Below the pieces are notes generated by a model. It ran no database searches. It was given only the letters and a program-made list of their open reading frames with translations, and was not told the origin of the DNA. Positions 50,641 through 59,135 of a DNA stretch of 64,000 bases are shown one piece after another; position 1 is the first letter of the stretch; every line of letters begins with the position of its first letter. The translations under genes and the position numbers were made by a program. Origin of the DNA: Empedobacter brevis NBRC 14943 = ATCC 43319 (GTDB taxonomy: Bacteria > Bacteroidota > Bacteroidia > Flavobacteriales > Weeksellaceae); contig NZ_KB908291.1 of assembly GCF_000382425.1 (NCBI RefSeq), positions 310,001-374,000 on the forward strand, given 5' to 3'.

Positions 50641-50674
50641 TTTTCCACCCGCGGGTGAAACCGTGGGTGGAAAA
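50641..50674. repeat. Palindrome copy 15 (diverged, with 10-nt arms)
   Basis: Arms TTTTCCACCC / GGGTGGAAAA around a diverged centre (GCGGGTGAAACCGT). Last member of the family and the right edge of its range; beyond it base composition falls. The rest of the gap to 50913 shows no gene. Confidence 0.65.
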
Positions 50675-50913
50675 TGTACCGGTGCTGAATAGCTTGATAA
50701 GCGAAGAACAGCTAACAAATGACTAGAGCTCTGATATATTTTCTTAATAAATAACCTTATTATAGAGTCTACAAACGATTTGTTTTTACCCGTCTTTTTT
50801 AGTATATTAGTCATTGACAGAGAAATATGGACAACCCTATTTTATATGAATTGTATTGTTTTTTCTGTCATCATATCCATGACTTAGTAATAAATTTTAA
50901 AACCAGATAAAAA

Positions 50914-51987
50914 ATGAATACTAAATTAAAAGAACTCAAAAACATCACTTCAAATTGTTGCGTTACGATTATCTTACATACACATCGGACAAGACCGGAT
51001 AACAATAAAGATCCGCTTTTGCTTAAAAATCTGGTAAAAGAGGCAGAAGAACGGCTATTCGCTCAGCAAAATAAAAAAGAGGCAGAACTAATCATTCGTC
51101 GTATCCATGAATTAACGGATACGATTGACCACAATCACAACCAGGAAAGTCTGATTCTTTTTGTAAACGAAACGATTGCTGAATACATAAGATTACCTGT
51201 CGAAGTAGAAGATCAAGTCGTAATTGACACGACCTTTGCTACCAGAAATCTGTTAAGATCGTTGCAAATGGATACTTCTTATTTCGTCTTATTAATCAGT
51301 CAGCAAAAATCTCGCTTAATTGAAGCATTTAATGATAAAGTAGTAGCGGAAGAGAGTAATTCGTTCCCGATAGAAAACGATCAGTTTTACCCTGTCAGCA
51401 AGGCCGAAAAATCTAATGCCAACCGACAAACCAATCTGATAGCAGAATTTTACAACCGTATAGACAAAATTGTTAACGACATTCGAAAAACAGCACCTTA
51501 CCCTGTATTAATTTGCGCCGAAGAAGCCCAATATTATGAATATCTTAAAATTGCGGATGAAAAGCAAAGTATCTTTTCTACTTTTCTGAATGGAAACAGG
51601 TTAGATCAAAAAGCGCACGCGATCGTATCAGATGCTTGGAAAATTGTGAAGCAAGATAAAACAGATAGCAATAATGCACGTTTGGATGAATTAGAAAAAG
51701 CGGTGGACAGTGGTAACTTCTTAAGTGATACAAATGATATTTGGCAAGCCATTAAACAAGGGCGAGTACAAACTATTTTTGTAGAACAAGGGAAATTTCA
51801 ACCGGCAGTATTAGAAAATGATTTGATTACTTATGTAAACGGAGAACGTCTCACAGATGCGAATGTAATAGACGATATTTATGGTGAATTGATTGATGCT
51901 AATATGAACTATGGTGGTGATGTTGTATTCTTACCTAAAGGAAAATTGGATCAATTTAATGGTCTTGGTGTGATTACAAGGTATTAA
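50914..51987 (+). CDS. Archaeo-eukaryotic release-factor-like protein (baeRF3-type)
   Basis: 357 residues, cytosolic. Consistent with the bacterial aeRF1-like baeRF3 family: N-terminal domain (about 1-140; VTIILHTHRTRPDNNKDPLL, ESLILFVNETIAEYIRLPVE), a central Pelota/eRF1 domain-2-like part (YFVLLISQQKSRLIEAFNDK), and a domain-3-like C-terminus (IWQAIKQGRVQTIFVEQGKF). It ends GGDVVFLPKGKL. The family's function is not established; ribosome rescue or stress translation is inferred from the fold. First gene of the AT-rich backbone on the right side. AT-rich leader without clear promoter. Confidence 0.75.
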   Translation: MNTKLKELKNITSNCCVTIILHTHRTRPDNNKDPLLLKNLVKEAEERLFAQQNKKEAELIIRRIHELTDTIDHNHNQESLILFVNETIAEYIRLPVEVEDQVVIDTTFATRNLLRSLQMDTSYFVLLISQQKSRLIEAFNDKVVAEESNSFPIENDQFYPVSKAEKSNANRQTNLIAEFYNRIDKIVNDIRKTAPYPVLICAEEAQYYEYLKIADEKQSIFSTFLNGNRLDQKAHAIVSDAWKIVKQDKTDSNNARLDELEKAVDSGNFLSDTNDIWQAIKQGRVQTIFVEQGKFQPAVLENDLITYVNGERLTDANVIDDIYGELIDANMNYGGDVVFLPKGKLDQFNGLGVITRY

Positions 51988-52062
51988 AGAAAATAATTTC
52001 AACAAAAATTAAAATTTTAATTAACTTATTAAAAAGCAGATGTCTCAAAATTATTCAATCAA

Positions 52063-52632
52063 ATGAGCGAAATTCTAAAAGAACAATTTCTAAAAATCAT
52101 CCGGATATCAGATGAAGAGTTTGATTATATTTTGGGACATTTTAGTTACAAAAAATTCAGGAAGCATCAGTTTTTGGTGCAGGACGGGCAAGATGTTATG
52201 TTTGATTATTTTTTGCTTTCAGGCTGTGTGAAATCGTATTACAGTGATGAAAACGGGAAAATACATATTTTACTATTTGCAGTAAAAGATTGGTGGATTA
52301 CGGATTACGAAGGCTACTATAACCAAAAAAAGGCGATCGTCAATATTGATTGTATAGAAGATACAGAAGTGTTATGTCTGAGCAACGACAACAGGGAAAA
52401 ACTGTGCCGTGAGTTTCACCAGATCGAACATTTTTTCAGAAAGAAAACCAATCGCCGGAACGTCGCTTTACAAAACCGTATCCTTTCTTTACTTAGTAGC
52501 AATGCCAAAGAACGGTATGAAAAATTTATCCGAGAGTATCCGTCCCTTACACAGAAACTACCAAAACACATTTTAGCGTCTTATCTGGGCGTTACCCGCG
52601 AAACACTTAGTCGGCTTTATTCCCCCAAGTAA
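52063..52632 (+). CDS. Crp/Fnr-family transcriptional regulator
   Basis: 189 residues: beta-roll sensor (about 20-110; FRKHQFLVQDGQDVMFDYFL, IHILLFAVKDWWITDYEGYY) and winged helix at the C-terminus (KHILASYLGVTRETLSRLYS). Lacks the cAMP-binding cassette. Upstream of a YceI gene and a nitronate monooxygenase gene in the same direction. A perfect inverted repeat GTAAG-TC-CTTAC at 52662-52673, between it and the YceI gene, may be its operator. Confidence 0.87.
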   Translation: MSEILKEQFLKIIRISDEEFDYILGHFSYKKFRKHQFLVQDGQDVMFDYFLLSGCVKSYYSDENGKIHILLFAVKDWWITDYEGYYNQKKAIVNIDCIEDTEVLCLSNDNREKLCREFHQIEHFFRKKTNRRNVALQNRILSLLSSNAKERYEKFIREYPSLTQKLPKHILASYLGVTRETLSRLYSPK

Positions 52633-52661
52633 TTTGATCTGCATCACATTTTTTTTGTGCG

Positions 52662-52673
52662 GTAAGTCCTTAC
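52662..52673. promoter_or_regulatory. Short dyad before the YceI gene
   Basis: GTAAG-TC-CTTAC, 56 bp upstream of the YceI ATG and directly after the Crp-type gene. Weak evidence by itself; position suits an operator. Confidence 0.3.
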
Positions 52674-52728
52674 TTTTCGGTGTTAATATGTAGAATTTTG
52701 ACTTGTACAACATTAAAAACAAAAGACA

Positions 52729-53250
52729 ATGACAACATTCAATATTCAGCCAGCGAGCAGTACCGTCAATTGGACGGGCAAAAAGATCTTAGGACTACAC
52801 ACAGGAACAATTAATATCAAAAACGGATTTCTTCTTTTTGAGAATAATCTGTTGAATGACGGTGAAATTGTGATTGATATGACAAGCATCATCATTACAG
52901 ATATTGCAGATAAATCTGTTTACAAAGAGTTTTTCGACCATTTGAACAACGATGATTTTTTTGCCGTTGATCAATTTAAAACCGCTTCGCTAAAAATTAC
53001 AAATAGTGAAAAAATAAACGAACAGTATAAAATTTTCGGAGATCTGACCATAAAAGACATTACACATCCCGTCAAATTTGTGGCTACCATCGAAATATTT
53101 ACCGATTTTGTCCATGCTTTGGGTGAAATCAAAATCGACAGAACATTGTACAATATAAAGTACGGATCGGGAAAATTTATTTCTAATCTGGGAGATAAAT
53201 TAATTTACGATGAGTTTGTGTTACAATTCAAATTAGTGGGTCAAAAATAA
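52729..53250 (+). CDS. YceI-family protein (no signal peptide)
   Basis: 173 residues of a YceI/lipocalin-like beta barrel that holds an isoprenoid: FNIQPASSTVNWTGKKILGL, GEIVIDMTSIIITDIADKSV, HLNNDDFFAVDQFKTASLKI, FGDLTIKDITHPVKFVATIE. Most YceI proteins are periplasmic; this one starts directly with the barrel, so a cytosolic location is likely. 12 bp before the nitronate monooxygenase gene: probably one operon. The ligand is unknown. Confidence 0.87.
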   Translation: MTTFNIQPASSTVNWTGKKILGLHTGTINIKNGFLLFENNLLNDGEIVIDMTSIIITDIADKSVYKEFFDHLNNDDFFAVDQFKTASLKITNSEKINEQYKIFGDLTIKDITHPVKFVATIEIFTDFVHALGEIKIDRTLYNIKYGSGKFISNLGDKLIYDEFVLQFKLVGQK

Positions 53251-53262
53251 AACGGAATAACG

Positions 53263-54333
53263 ATGTGGACAAATACAAAATTTACACGACTTTCAGGCAT
53301 TGATCTGCCAATTGTTCAAGGGCCTTTTGGTGGAAAAATTTCTGCTGTCAAATTGACTTCCATTGTTTCCAATTCTGGAGGATTAGGTTCTTATGGTTGT
53401 CAGCCTTTTTATGCCAATGAAATGGTTGATATTTCAAAAGAAATACGAAAAAATACGGACAAACCTTTCAATCTCAATCTTTGGGTAAAAGATCAGGATG
53501 ATGATGTCGAAGACTTTGATGAAAATGCTTTCCGGGAAGTCATGCAAATCTTTCAACCGTATTTTGATGAAACAGGTGCAGAAGCTCCAACATTTCCTTT
53601 ACCGGAGAGCCCTTCCTTTGAAAATCAGATCGAAGCTATTTTTGAGATAAAACCGGCTGTTTTTAGTTTTGTGTACGGGATTCCTTCTTCTGATATTTTA
53701 GAGAAATGCCGGAAACTGAACATTAAAACTGTGGGTACGGCAACTACTTTGGATGAAGCCATTGCGATTGAAAATGCAGGTGTAGATATGGTAATTGCGA
53801 CGGGATTTGACGCAGGAGGTCATCGCGTTTCATTTTTAGAAGATCCCGAGGAGAGTCTGATCGGTATATTTTCACTGATCCCGCAGGTTGCCGATCATGT
53901 GAAGATACCCATTATAGCCGCAGGTGGTATTGCAGATGCACGAGGCGTGAAGGCTTCATTTGCATTGGGAGCCGACGCCGTACAGATAGGAACTGCATTT
54001 TTGGCTACGCAAGAATCCGGCACAAGCCATATTCACCGGGAAAAATTATTTTCCAAAGAAGCGCGTTACACCACATTGACCAAAGTCTTTACAGGCAGAT
54101 TGTCGCGCGGAATCAAGAATAGATTGACAGAAGAATTGAAAGAGTTCCAAAATAAATTTGCTCCGTATCCATTACAAGGGAAAATCGTAGGGCAATTGGG
54201 CGCATATCCTGCAAATACGGTGTCTAATCCGGAACTAAAATCATTTTGGTCAGGTCAAATTGCGCCGATATTAAAATATCATCATGCAAAAGAATTGATA
54301 GAAAGTATTGTCAACGAAATGAACAAATTCTGA
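53263..54333 (+). CDS. Nitronate monooxygenase (2-nitropropane dioxygenase family)
   Basis: 356 residues, FMN-binding TIM barrel. Segments: LPIVQGPFGGKISAVKLTSI (N-terminal), NSGGLGSYG, FDAGGHRVSFL (family signature), IIAAGGIADARGVKASFALG and ADAVQIGTAFLATQESG binding the FMN phosphate. Oxidises alkyl nitronates such as propionate-3-nitronate with O2. The insertion around DQDDDVEDFDENAFREV is longer than in short members. Downstream of the YceI gene in the same operon. Confidence 0.88.
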   Translation: MWTNTKFTRLSGIDLPIVQGPFGGKISAVKLTSIVSNSGGLGSYGCQPFYANEMVDISKEIRKNTDKPFNLNLWVKDQDDDVEDFDENAFREVMQIFQPYFDETGAEAPTFPLPESPSFENQIEAIFEIKPAVFSFVYGIPSSDILEKCRKLNIKTVGTATTLDEAIAIENAGVDMVIATGFDAGGHRVSFLEDPEESLIGIFSLIPQVADHVKIPIIAAGGIADARGVKASFALGADAVQIGTAFLATQESGTSHIHREKLFSKEARYTTLTKVFTGRLSRGIKNRLTEELKEFQNKFAPYPLQGKIVGQLGAYPANTVSNPELKSFWSGQIAPILKYHHAKELIESIVNEMNKF

Positions 54334-54394
54334 TCATTCAACCTTTTGTAGCAAATCGATCTTAAAAGTAATTTTATCAAATCGTTCAGCATAA

Positions 54395-54419
54395 AAAATC
54401 CAGCTTTAAGCTGGATTTT
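54395..54419. terminator. Bidirectional terminator between the NMO and CocE genes
   Basis: Stem AAAATCCAGCTT / AAGCTGGATTTT with flanking A and T runs; lies between convergent genes. Confidence 0.8.
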
Positions 54420-54420
54420 A

Positions 54421-56274
54421 TTATTTATTTAAAACAGGAATTTCGATAAACGAATCATGGTAAATTCGCTGTGTTTGTCTCAGGAAATCTTTTGCTGTGG
54501 CTTCATACACATTCATAAATTGTTGCGGATTCCGATCAGCCAAAGGAAACCAGGTATTCTGCACCTGAATCATAATACGATGTCCTTTTTTAAACGTGTG
54601 ACCAACATCAGGCATTGTATACGTTACACTTATTTTCTGATTTGGAATCATGGCTTCCGGTTTTTCAAAACTGTTACGGTATTTCCCGCGCATAATCTCG
54701 GCGCGAATCAAATTTTGATAACCAGCCATTAACTTTTCATTAAACTTCGGAGTATCTTCCGGATAAACATCAATCAATTTTACAACATAATCTACATCAG
54801 TTCCTGTTGATGATACAAATAAATGGTTAATAACAGGACCGGTAACTGTGATATCTTCAGTTAAAACATCTGTTTGGTAAACCATGACATCAGGGCGTGT
54901 AGATGCAAAGCGTTGATCATCTACCATATATTCTCTCGAACGTGTTTCTAAGACTCCTTCTTGATAGGGAACGGGATGATTTGGATCAGAAACATATTCA
55001 TCAAAAGTAGCTGTATTTGCTTGATTAAAAGTTATTTTACCATTGCTCTGCAAAAACATTTTCTTTGTTGAACTATTTTTTGGAGGCCATGTTTCAAATT
55101 GTTTCCATTCGTTAGACCCTGTGATAAATATCCGGGCTTCTGTTGGTTTAAAATCTCCTTTGTCTTTTAAATAATAATTAAAAAAAGGTAATTCTATTTG
55201 TTGTTGATAGTATTCTCCTGTCGCAGAACCAAATTGCATATCACCAAAGGTATCTCCTTTTGCACGAACCCAACCACCATGAAACCATGGTCCTGCAACC
55301 AAGATATTTGTAGCATTAGGATTCTGCTTCTCAATTGCTTTATACGTTTCGAACGCTCCGTAAGCATCTTCTGCATCAAAGAAACCTCCAACTGTCATTA
55401 CAGCAGGTTTCACATATTTAAGATGAGGCAACGGATTTCGATCTTGCCAGAATTGATCATAATCCGGATGAGCAAATAAATCGTTATAAAATTTTATGTT
55501 ATCCTGAAAATAAGTGTTTTTTAATTCCTTAACAGAACCTCCTTCCAAATAAAAACGATAATTGTCTTTTATCGGATACTCAAAAGATTTTGGTCCTTTA
55601 TCCGGTGTAATTGGCTGCGGACGTTTAACACCAAATGAAGACATAAATTTGAAAGAATCATTCAAAAATAATACACCATTGTGATGGAAATCATCGCCTA
55701 AATACCAATTCGTAACCGGAGCTTGGGGAGAAACTGCTTTTAATGTAGGATGTGAATTAATTAAACTCATTGTCGAATAAAAACCCGGATAAGAAATTCC
55801 ATAAATCCCTGCTTTTTGATTGTAATTTTTCATATTTTTTGACAACCATTCCAACGTATCATAGGTGTCAGTCGCTTCGTCAATTGCCTTTTTACTTTTT
55901 GATTTATTTACAGGCCGTACATCTTCAAATTCTCCTTCACTCATCCATCTTCCCCGAACATCCTGGTAAACAAAAATGAACCCTTCGCGCATTTCAGCAG
56001 GGAAATTTCCGAGTGATTTTTTATATGCATCGGCACCATATGGTGCAACAGTATAAGGTGTACGGTTTAATAGGACCGGGTAGTTCTTCAATTTATCCTT
56101 TGGCATATAGATGGCTGTAAATAATTTTGTTCCATCCCGCATCGGAATCAATTGCTCGATTTTGTCATAATGCTGTCTCACATAGAGAGAATCTGCTTTT
56201 ACATCTTGTGCAAAGCTCAATCCACTCATCAAAACAAAACTTAGCAGCGTTAATTTTGGGGTAATTTTCTTCAC
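54421..56274 (-). CDS. Secreted CocE/NonD-family hydrolase
   Basis: 617 residues with signal peptide LLSFVLMSGLSFAQ. Alpha/beta hydrolase of the X-Pro dipeptidyl-peptidase/CocE/glutaryl-7-ACA acylase group: PMRDGTKLFTAIYMPKD, nucleophile elbow GIYGISYPGFYSTMS (Ser), AGPWFHGGW (His region), and the C-terminal jelly-roll domain (DQRFASTRPDVMVYQTDVLT, GHRIMIQVQNTWFPLADRNP). Cleaves an ester or amide in the periplasm or outside; beta-lactam acylase and peptide-ester activities are known in the family. Monocistronic. Confidence 0.9.
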   Translation of the reverse strand: MKKITPKLTLLSFVLMSGLSFAQDVKADSLYVRQHYDKIEQLIPMRDGTKLFTAIYMPKDKLKNYPVLLNRTPYTVAPYGADAYKKSLGNFPAEMREGFIFVYQDVRGRWMSEGEFEDVRPVNKSKSKKAIDEATDTYDTLEWLSKNMKNYNQKAGIYGISYPGFYSTMSLINSHPTLKAVSPQAPVTNWYLGDDFHHNGVLFLNDSFKFMSSFGVKRPQPITPDKGPKSFEYPIKDNYRFYLEGGSVKELKNTYFQDNIKFYNDLFAHPDYDQFWQDRNPLPHLKYVKPAVMTVGGFFDAEDAYGAFETYKAIEKQNPNATNILVAGPWFHGGWVRAKGDTFGDMQFGSATGEYYQQQIELPFFNYYLKDKGDFKPTEARIFITGSNEWKQFETWPPKNSSTKKMFLQSNGKITFNQANTATFDEYVSDPNHPVPYQEGVLETRSREYMVDDQRFASTRPDVMVYQTDVLTEDITVTGPVINHLFVSSTGTDVDYVVKLIDVYPEDTPKFNEKLMAGYQNLIRAEIMRGKYRNSFEKPEAMIPNQKISVTYTMPDVGHTFKKGHRIMIQVQNTWFPLADRNPQQFMNVYEATAKDFLRQTQRIYHDSFIEIPVLNK

Positions 56275-56448
56275 GTGTTATTCAATTTTACAATGTTATA
56301 AATGTAAGAAGTTTTCCGTTTTTATAAATAAATAACGCTTTTTTCTTAAGAAGATTTATCAATCGACAAACTTTTGATGATTATTTTGAATGAAATAAAA
56401 AATCTAACCATTTTTTTGATTAAATTAGTTAGCCAAAATCATAACCAC

Positions 56449-56895
56449 ATGAAGCTAACCGCAAAAGCTGCTATTCAAATTCAAAAACCGCGAAGCGAAG
56501 TTTTTGAAGCAATCATTAATCCTTCTCAAATGAATCAATATTTTATTGCATCTTCTTCCGGGAGGATTGAAACGGGTAAAAGTATTGAATGGAAATTTCC
56601 TGAATTTGATGATATTTTTCCTGTCACGGGAGGAGAGATCAAACAAGACGAATACATTTCGTTTGATTGGAGTGGAGGCATTGATGATATGCTGGTTGAA
56701 ATATTTCTGGAGAAAGGAGAAAACGACTCAACCATTGTCAAAGTTATTGAACATGAGATGAATGATGATGAAGCCGGAATAAAACAAACCACGGGACAAA
56801 CAGAAGGTTGGGCAAATTTTTTAGCTTGTTTAAAAGCTTACCTCGAATATGGAATCAATTTACGCAAAGGAGCATTTGATTTTATGAATTCTTAA
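56449..56895 (+). CDS. SRPBCC domain protein 1 of the small-protein operon
   Basis: 148 residues from the ATG at 56449; the longer frame from 56374 adds a hydrophobic leader without support. SRPBCC fold with KAAIQIQKPRSEVFEAIINP, SSSGRIETGKSIEWKFPEFD, ISFDWSGGIDDMLVEIFLEK and the closing helix TEGWANFLACLKAYLEYGIN. Ligand unknown. First of eight tightly packed genes (gaps 16, 4, 4, 14, -1, 3 and 27 bp). Confidence 0.83.
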   Translation: MKLTAKAAIQIQKPRSEVFEAIINPSQMNQYFIASSSGRIETGKSIEWKFPEFDDIFPVTGGEIKQDEYISFDWSGGIDDMLVEIFLEKGENDSTIVKVIEHEMNDDEAGIKQTTGQTEGWANFLACLKAYLEYGINLRKGAFDFMNS

Positions 56896-56911
56896 TAACT
56901 AACCACTAAAA

Positions 56912-57337
56912 ATGATAAGAATGATCACAATCGAAACAAGTATAAACGCACCTATAGATAAAGTTTGGCAGGCATTCAATTCTCCTGAAGATATTGTAAA
57001 ATGGAATCAAGCTTCGGATGATTGGCATTGCCCAAAAGCAGAAAATAATCTGGCAGTTGGAGGAAATCTGAAGAGTACAATGGCTGCTAAGGACGGAAGT
57101 TTTCAATTTGAATTTGAAGCTAAATATGACGAAATTATTCCAAATCAATTTATTCGCTACTACATTGCAGATGGACGTAAAGTCGAAATTAATTTTCATG
57201 AAGAAAATAATTTGACAAAAATCACAGAAAAGTTTGAACCGGAAAATCAAAATTCAATAGAGATGCAACAGCAAGGCTGGCAGGCTATTTTGGATAACTT
57301 CAAACGCTATGTAGAATCAAAAGCGCTAAAAAAATAG
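56912..57337 (+). CDS. SRPBCC domain protein 2 of the small-protein operon
   Basis: 141 residues (or 138 from 56921). SRPBCC/AHSA1 fold: ITIETSINAPIDKVWQAFNS, EDIVKWNQASDDWHCPKAEN, FEAKYDEIIPNQFIRYYIAD and the C-terminal helix QQGWQAILDNFKRYVESKAL. Similar to proteins annotated as activators of Hsp90-like or polyketide cyclase-like; function unassigned. Confidence 0.83.
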   Translation: MIRMITIETSINAPIDKVWQAFNSPEDIVKWNQASDDWHCPKAENNLAVGGNLKSTMAAKDGSFQFEFEAKYDEIIPNQFIRYYIADGRKVEINFHEENNLTKITEKFEPENQNSIEMQQQGWQAILDNFKRYVESKALKK

Positions 57338-57341
57338 AAAA

Positions 57342-57734
57342 ATGGAAGAAAGTAAAACAAAAATTGGTCAGGTTGTCTGGGCTGATCTGACCGTTGAAAA
57401 TTCAGATGAATTAAAAGATTTTTACAAAGAAGTCATTGGTTGGGAGGTGAAAAATGTAGCAATGAAAGATGGTGAGGACGAATACAATGATTATGCAATG
57501 ATGTCATCGCAGGATGAAGCTGCCGGCGGAGTATGTACAAAACGAGGTGTCAACAAAGGAATTCCTTCGCAATGGATTATGTATATCAGTGTAAAAAATG
57601 TGTCGGAAAGTTTGGAAAAAGCCTTAGAATTGGGAGGGAAATCTGTTCATGAAATCAAGAATAAAGAAGGGAAATTACAATTTGTAATTGTAGAAGATCC
57701 TGCAGGAGCTGTTTTTGGATTAGCAAATACCTAA
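57342..57734 (+). CDS. VOC (glyoxalase/bleomycin resistance) family protein
   Basis: 130 residues, two beta-alpha-beta-beta-beta modules: VVWADLTVENSDELKDFYKE, EVIGWEVKNVAMKDGEDEYN and QWIMYISVKNVSESLEKALE, with the end FVIVEDPAGAVFGLANT. VOC proteins bind metals and act as lyases, dioxygenases or antibiotic-binding proteins. Metal-ligand residues are not obvious here, so a binding role is possible. 4-bp gaps to both neighbours. Confidence 0.83.
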   Translation: MEESKTKIGQVVWADLTVENSDELKDFYKEVIGWEVKNVAMKDGEDEYNDYAMMSSQDEAAGGVCTKRGVNKGIPSQWIMYISVKNVSESLEKALELGGKSVHEIKNKEGKLQFVIVEDPAGAVFGLANT

Positions 57735-57738
57735 AATT

Positions 57739-58191
57739 ATGAAAAAATTATCGTTCACAGAGATTATTTATGCACAGCCAAAATATGTGCATAAAGTCAT
57801 GTTAGCTCCGGATTCATATAGAATTTGGACAAAACCTTTTAGTGAAACTTCAGATTATAAAGGAGATTGGTCGGAGGGATCAACTGTTTATTTTACATCA
57901 GAAAATGAACATGGAACTTCCGGAATTATTTCAGAAATTGAAGAAAATAAAATAGGAGAGTCCATCAAAATGCGCCATATCGGAATGCTAAAAAATGGAC
58001 GGGAAATTTATGAAGGTCCTGAAATTGATTCATGGAAGAACGCAGAAGAGAGTTATAAATTTGACAATGTTGAAGGGCATACTCGACTAACATGTTCGGT
58101 ACAAATTGATGAAAATATTGATTCAGAAACCGAAATGAGACACATGTGGTTGAATGCATTGCGAAGTTTAAAAGAAATTTGTGAGGATTAA
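57739..58191 (+). CDS. SRPBCC domain protein 3 of the small-protein operon
   Basis: 150 residues, SRPBCC fold: FTEIIYAQPKYVHKVMLAPD, YRIWTKPFSETSDYKGDWSE, YFTSENEHGTSGIISEIEEN and the helix MRHMWLNALRSLKEICED at the end. A common flavobacterial neighbour of VOC and DUF1801 genes. Ligand unknown. Confidence 0.82.
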   Translation: MKKLSFTEIIYAQPKYVHKVMLAPDSYRIWTKPFSETSDYKGDWSEGSTVYFTSENEHGTSGIISEIEENKIGESIKMRHIGMLKNGREIYEGPEIDSWKNAEESYKFDNVEGHTRLTCSVQIDENIDSETEMRHMWLNALRSLKEICED

Positions 58192-58205
58192 TTTAGTGAA
58201 AATTT

Positions 58206-59135
58206 ATGTCAGAAAACGTTGCAACCATTGATGAATATATTGCCGGATTTGAAAAGGATCAACAACAAATTTTAAAAAATGTCCGAAAAATTATCCATCA
58301 AACAGCTCCCGAAGCACACGAAACAATTAATTATAAAATGCCAACATTTCGTTTGAATGGGAATCTGATTCATTTTGCACTATTTAAAAATCATTTAGGA
58401 ATCTATCCCGGAGCCGAAGCAATAGAACATTTTAAACATGATTTAATCGGTTATAAAACCTCAAAAGGAGCCATCCAATTTCCTTTAAATAAAGTTTTAC
58501 CAGAAAAATTACTAAAGGAAATTGTACTGTATAAAGTCGATTTGATGAAAAATCAAAAAGCCGGAGAATGGACAAAATACAATGGAAATTGGACAGAAGC
58601 CAACGAGAAAATTCAACAAATTGTCAATGAAACTGAATTGGTAAAAGAATTTAAATGGGGTGGAGATGTCTACACCTTCAACAAGAAAAATGTTTTGGCT
58701 TTCAGTGGATTTAAACATCATTTTGCCTTATGGTTTCATAATGGTGTCTTATTAACGGATTCCTACAATGTGTTGGTGAATGCGAATGAAGCAAAAACGA
58801 AAGCTTTGCGTCAATGGCGTTTCAATTCTGCAGAAGATATCGATGTCAAAAAAGTAAAAGAATATGTACTGGAAGCTATTCGGTTAGTGAAAGAAGGGAA
58901 AGAAATTAAACCTGAAAAATCAGCTCCAAAAGAAGTGAGTGGCATTTTGAAAGATACTTTAGATCAAGACATTAAACTATTTACTTCATTCAAAACTTTA
59001 ACTCCCGGAAAACAAAAAGAATACATCGAATACATTGAAGAAGCCAAACAAGAAAAAACAAAAATTTCTCGGATAGAAAAAATAAAACCCTTAATTTTAG
59101 AAGGAAAAGGGTTGAATGATAAATACAGAAAATAA
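58206..59135 (+). CDS. DUF1801-YdeI fusion protein
   Basis: 309 residues. The first half is a DUF1801 domain (about 5-110; TIDEYIAGFEKDQQQILKNV, YKMPTFRLNGNLIHFALFKN, HLGIYPGAEAIEHFKHDLIG). A second DUF1801-like part follows (about 130-240; VKEFKWGGDVYTFNKKNVLA, FSGFKHHFALWFHNGVLL), then a YdeI helical tail (about 250-309; KLFTSFKTLTPGKQKEYIEY, EKTKISRIEKIKPLILEGKG). These families look like small-molecule-binding folds with unknown activity. Overlaps the next gene by one base (TAATG). Confidence 0.82.
   Translation: MSENVATIDEYIAGFEKDQQQILKNVRKIIHQTAPEAHETINYKMPTFRLNGNLIHFALFKNHLGIYPGAEAIEHFKHDLIGYKTSKGAIQFPLNKVLPEKLLKEIVLYKVDLMKNQKAGEWTKYNGNWTEANEKIQQIVNETELVKEFKWGGDVYTFNKKNVLAFSGFKHHFALWFHNGVLLTDSYNVLVNANEAKTKALRQWRFNSAEDIDVKKVKEYVLEAIRLVKEGKEIKPEKSAPKEVSGILKDTLDQDIKLFTSFKTLTPGKQKEYIEYIEEAKQEKTKISRIEKIKPLILEGKGLNDKYRK

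Noticed and set aside
23627-50674. The dispersed palindromes read as a CRISPR array or as ordinary rho-independent terminators
   Set aside because: They are single or paired at irregular distances, with no spacers of constant length and no cas genes. They lack a T run after the stem and also occur in divergent promoters (30420, 33146) and inside a coding frame (29827).
50675-50913. Small gene or RNA in the gap after palindrome copy 15
   Set aside because: Only a weak ACAAA-CGA-TTTGT dyad and AT-rich sequence; no ORF, hairpin with T run or conserved word that I can support.
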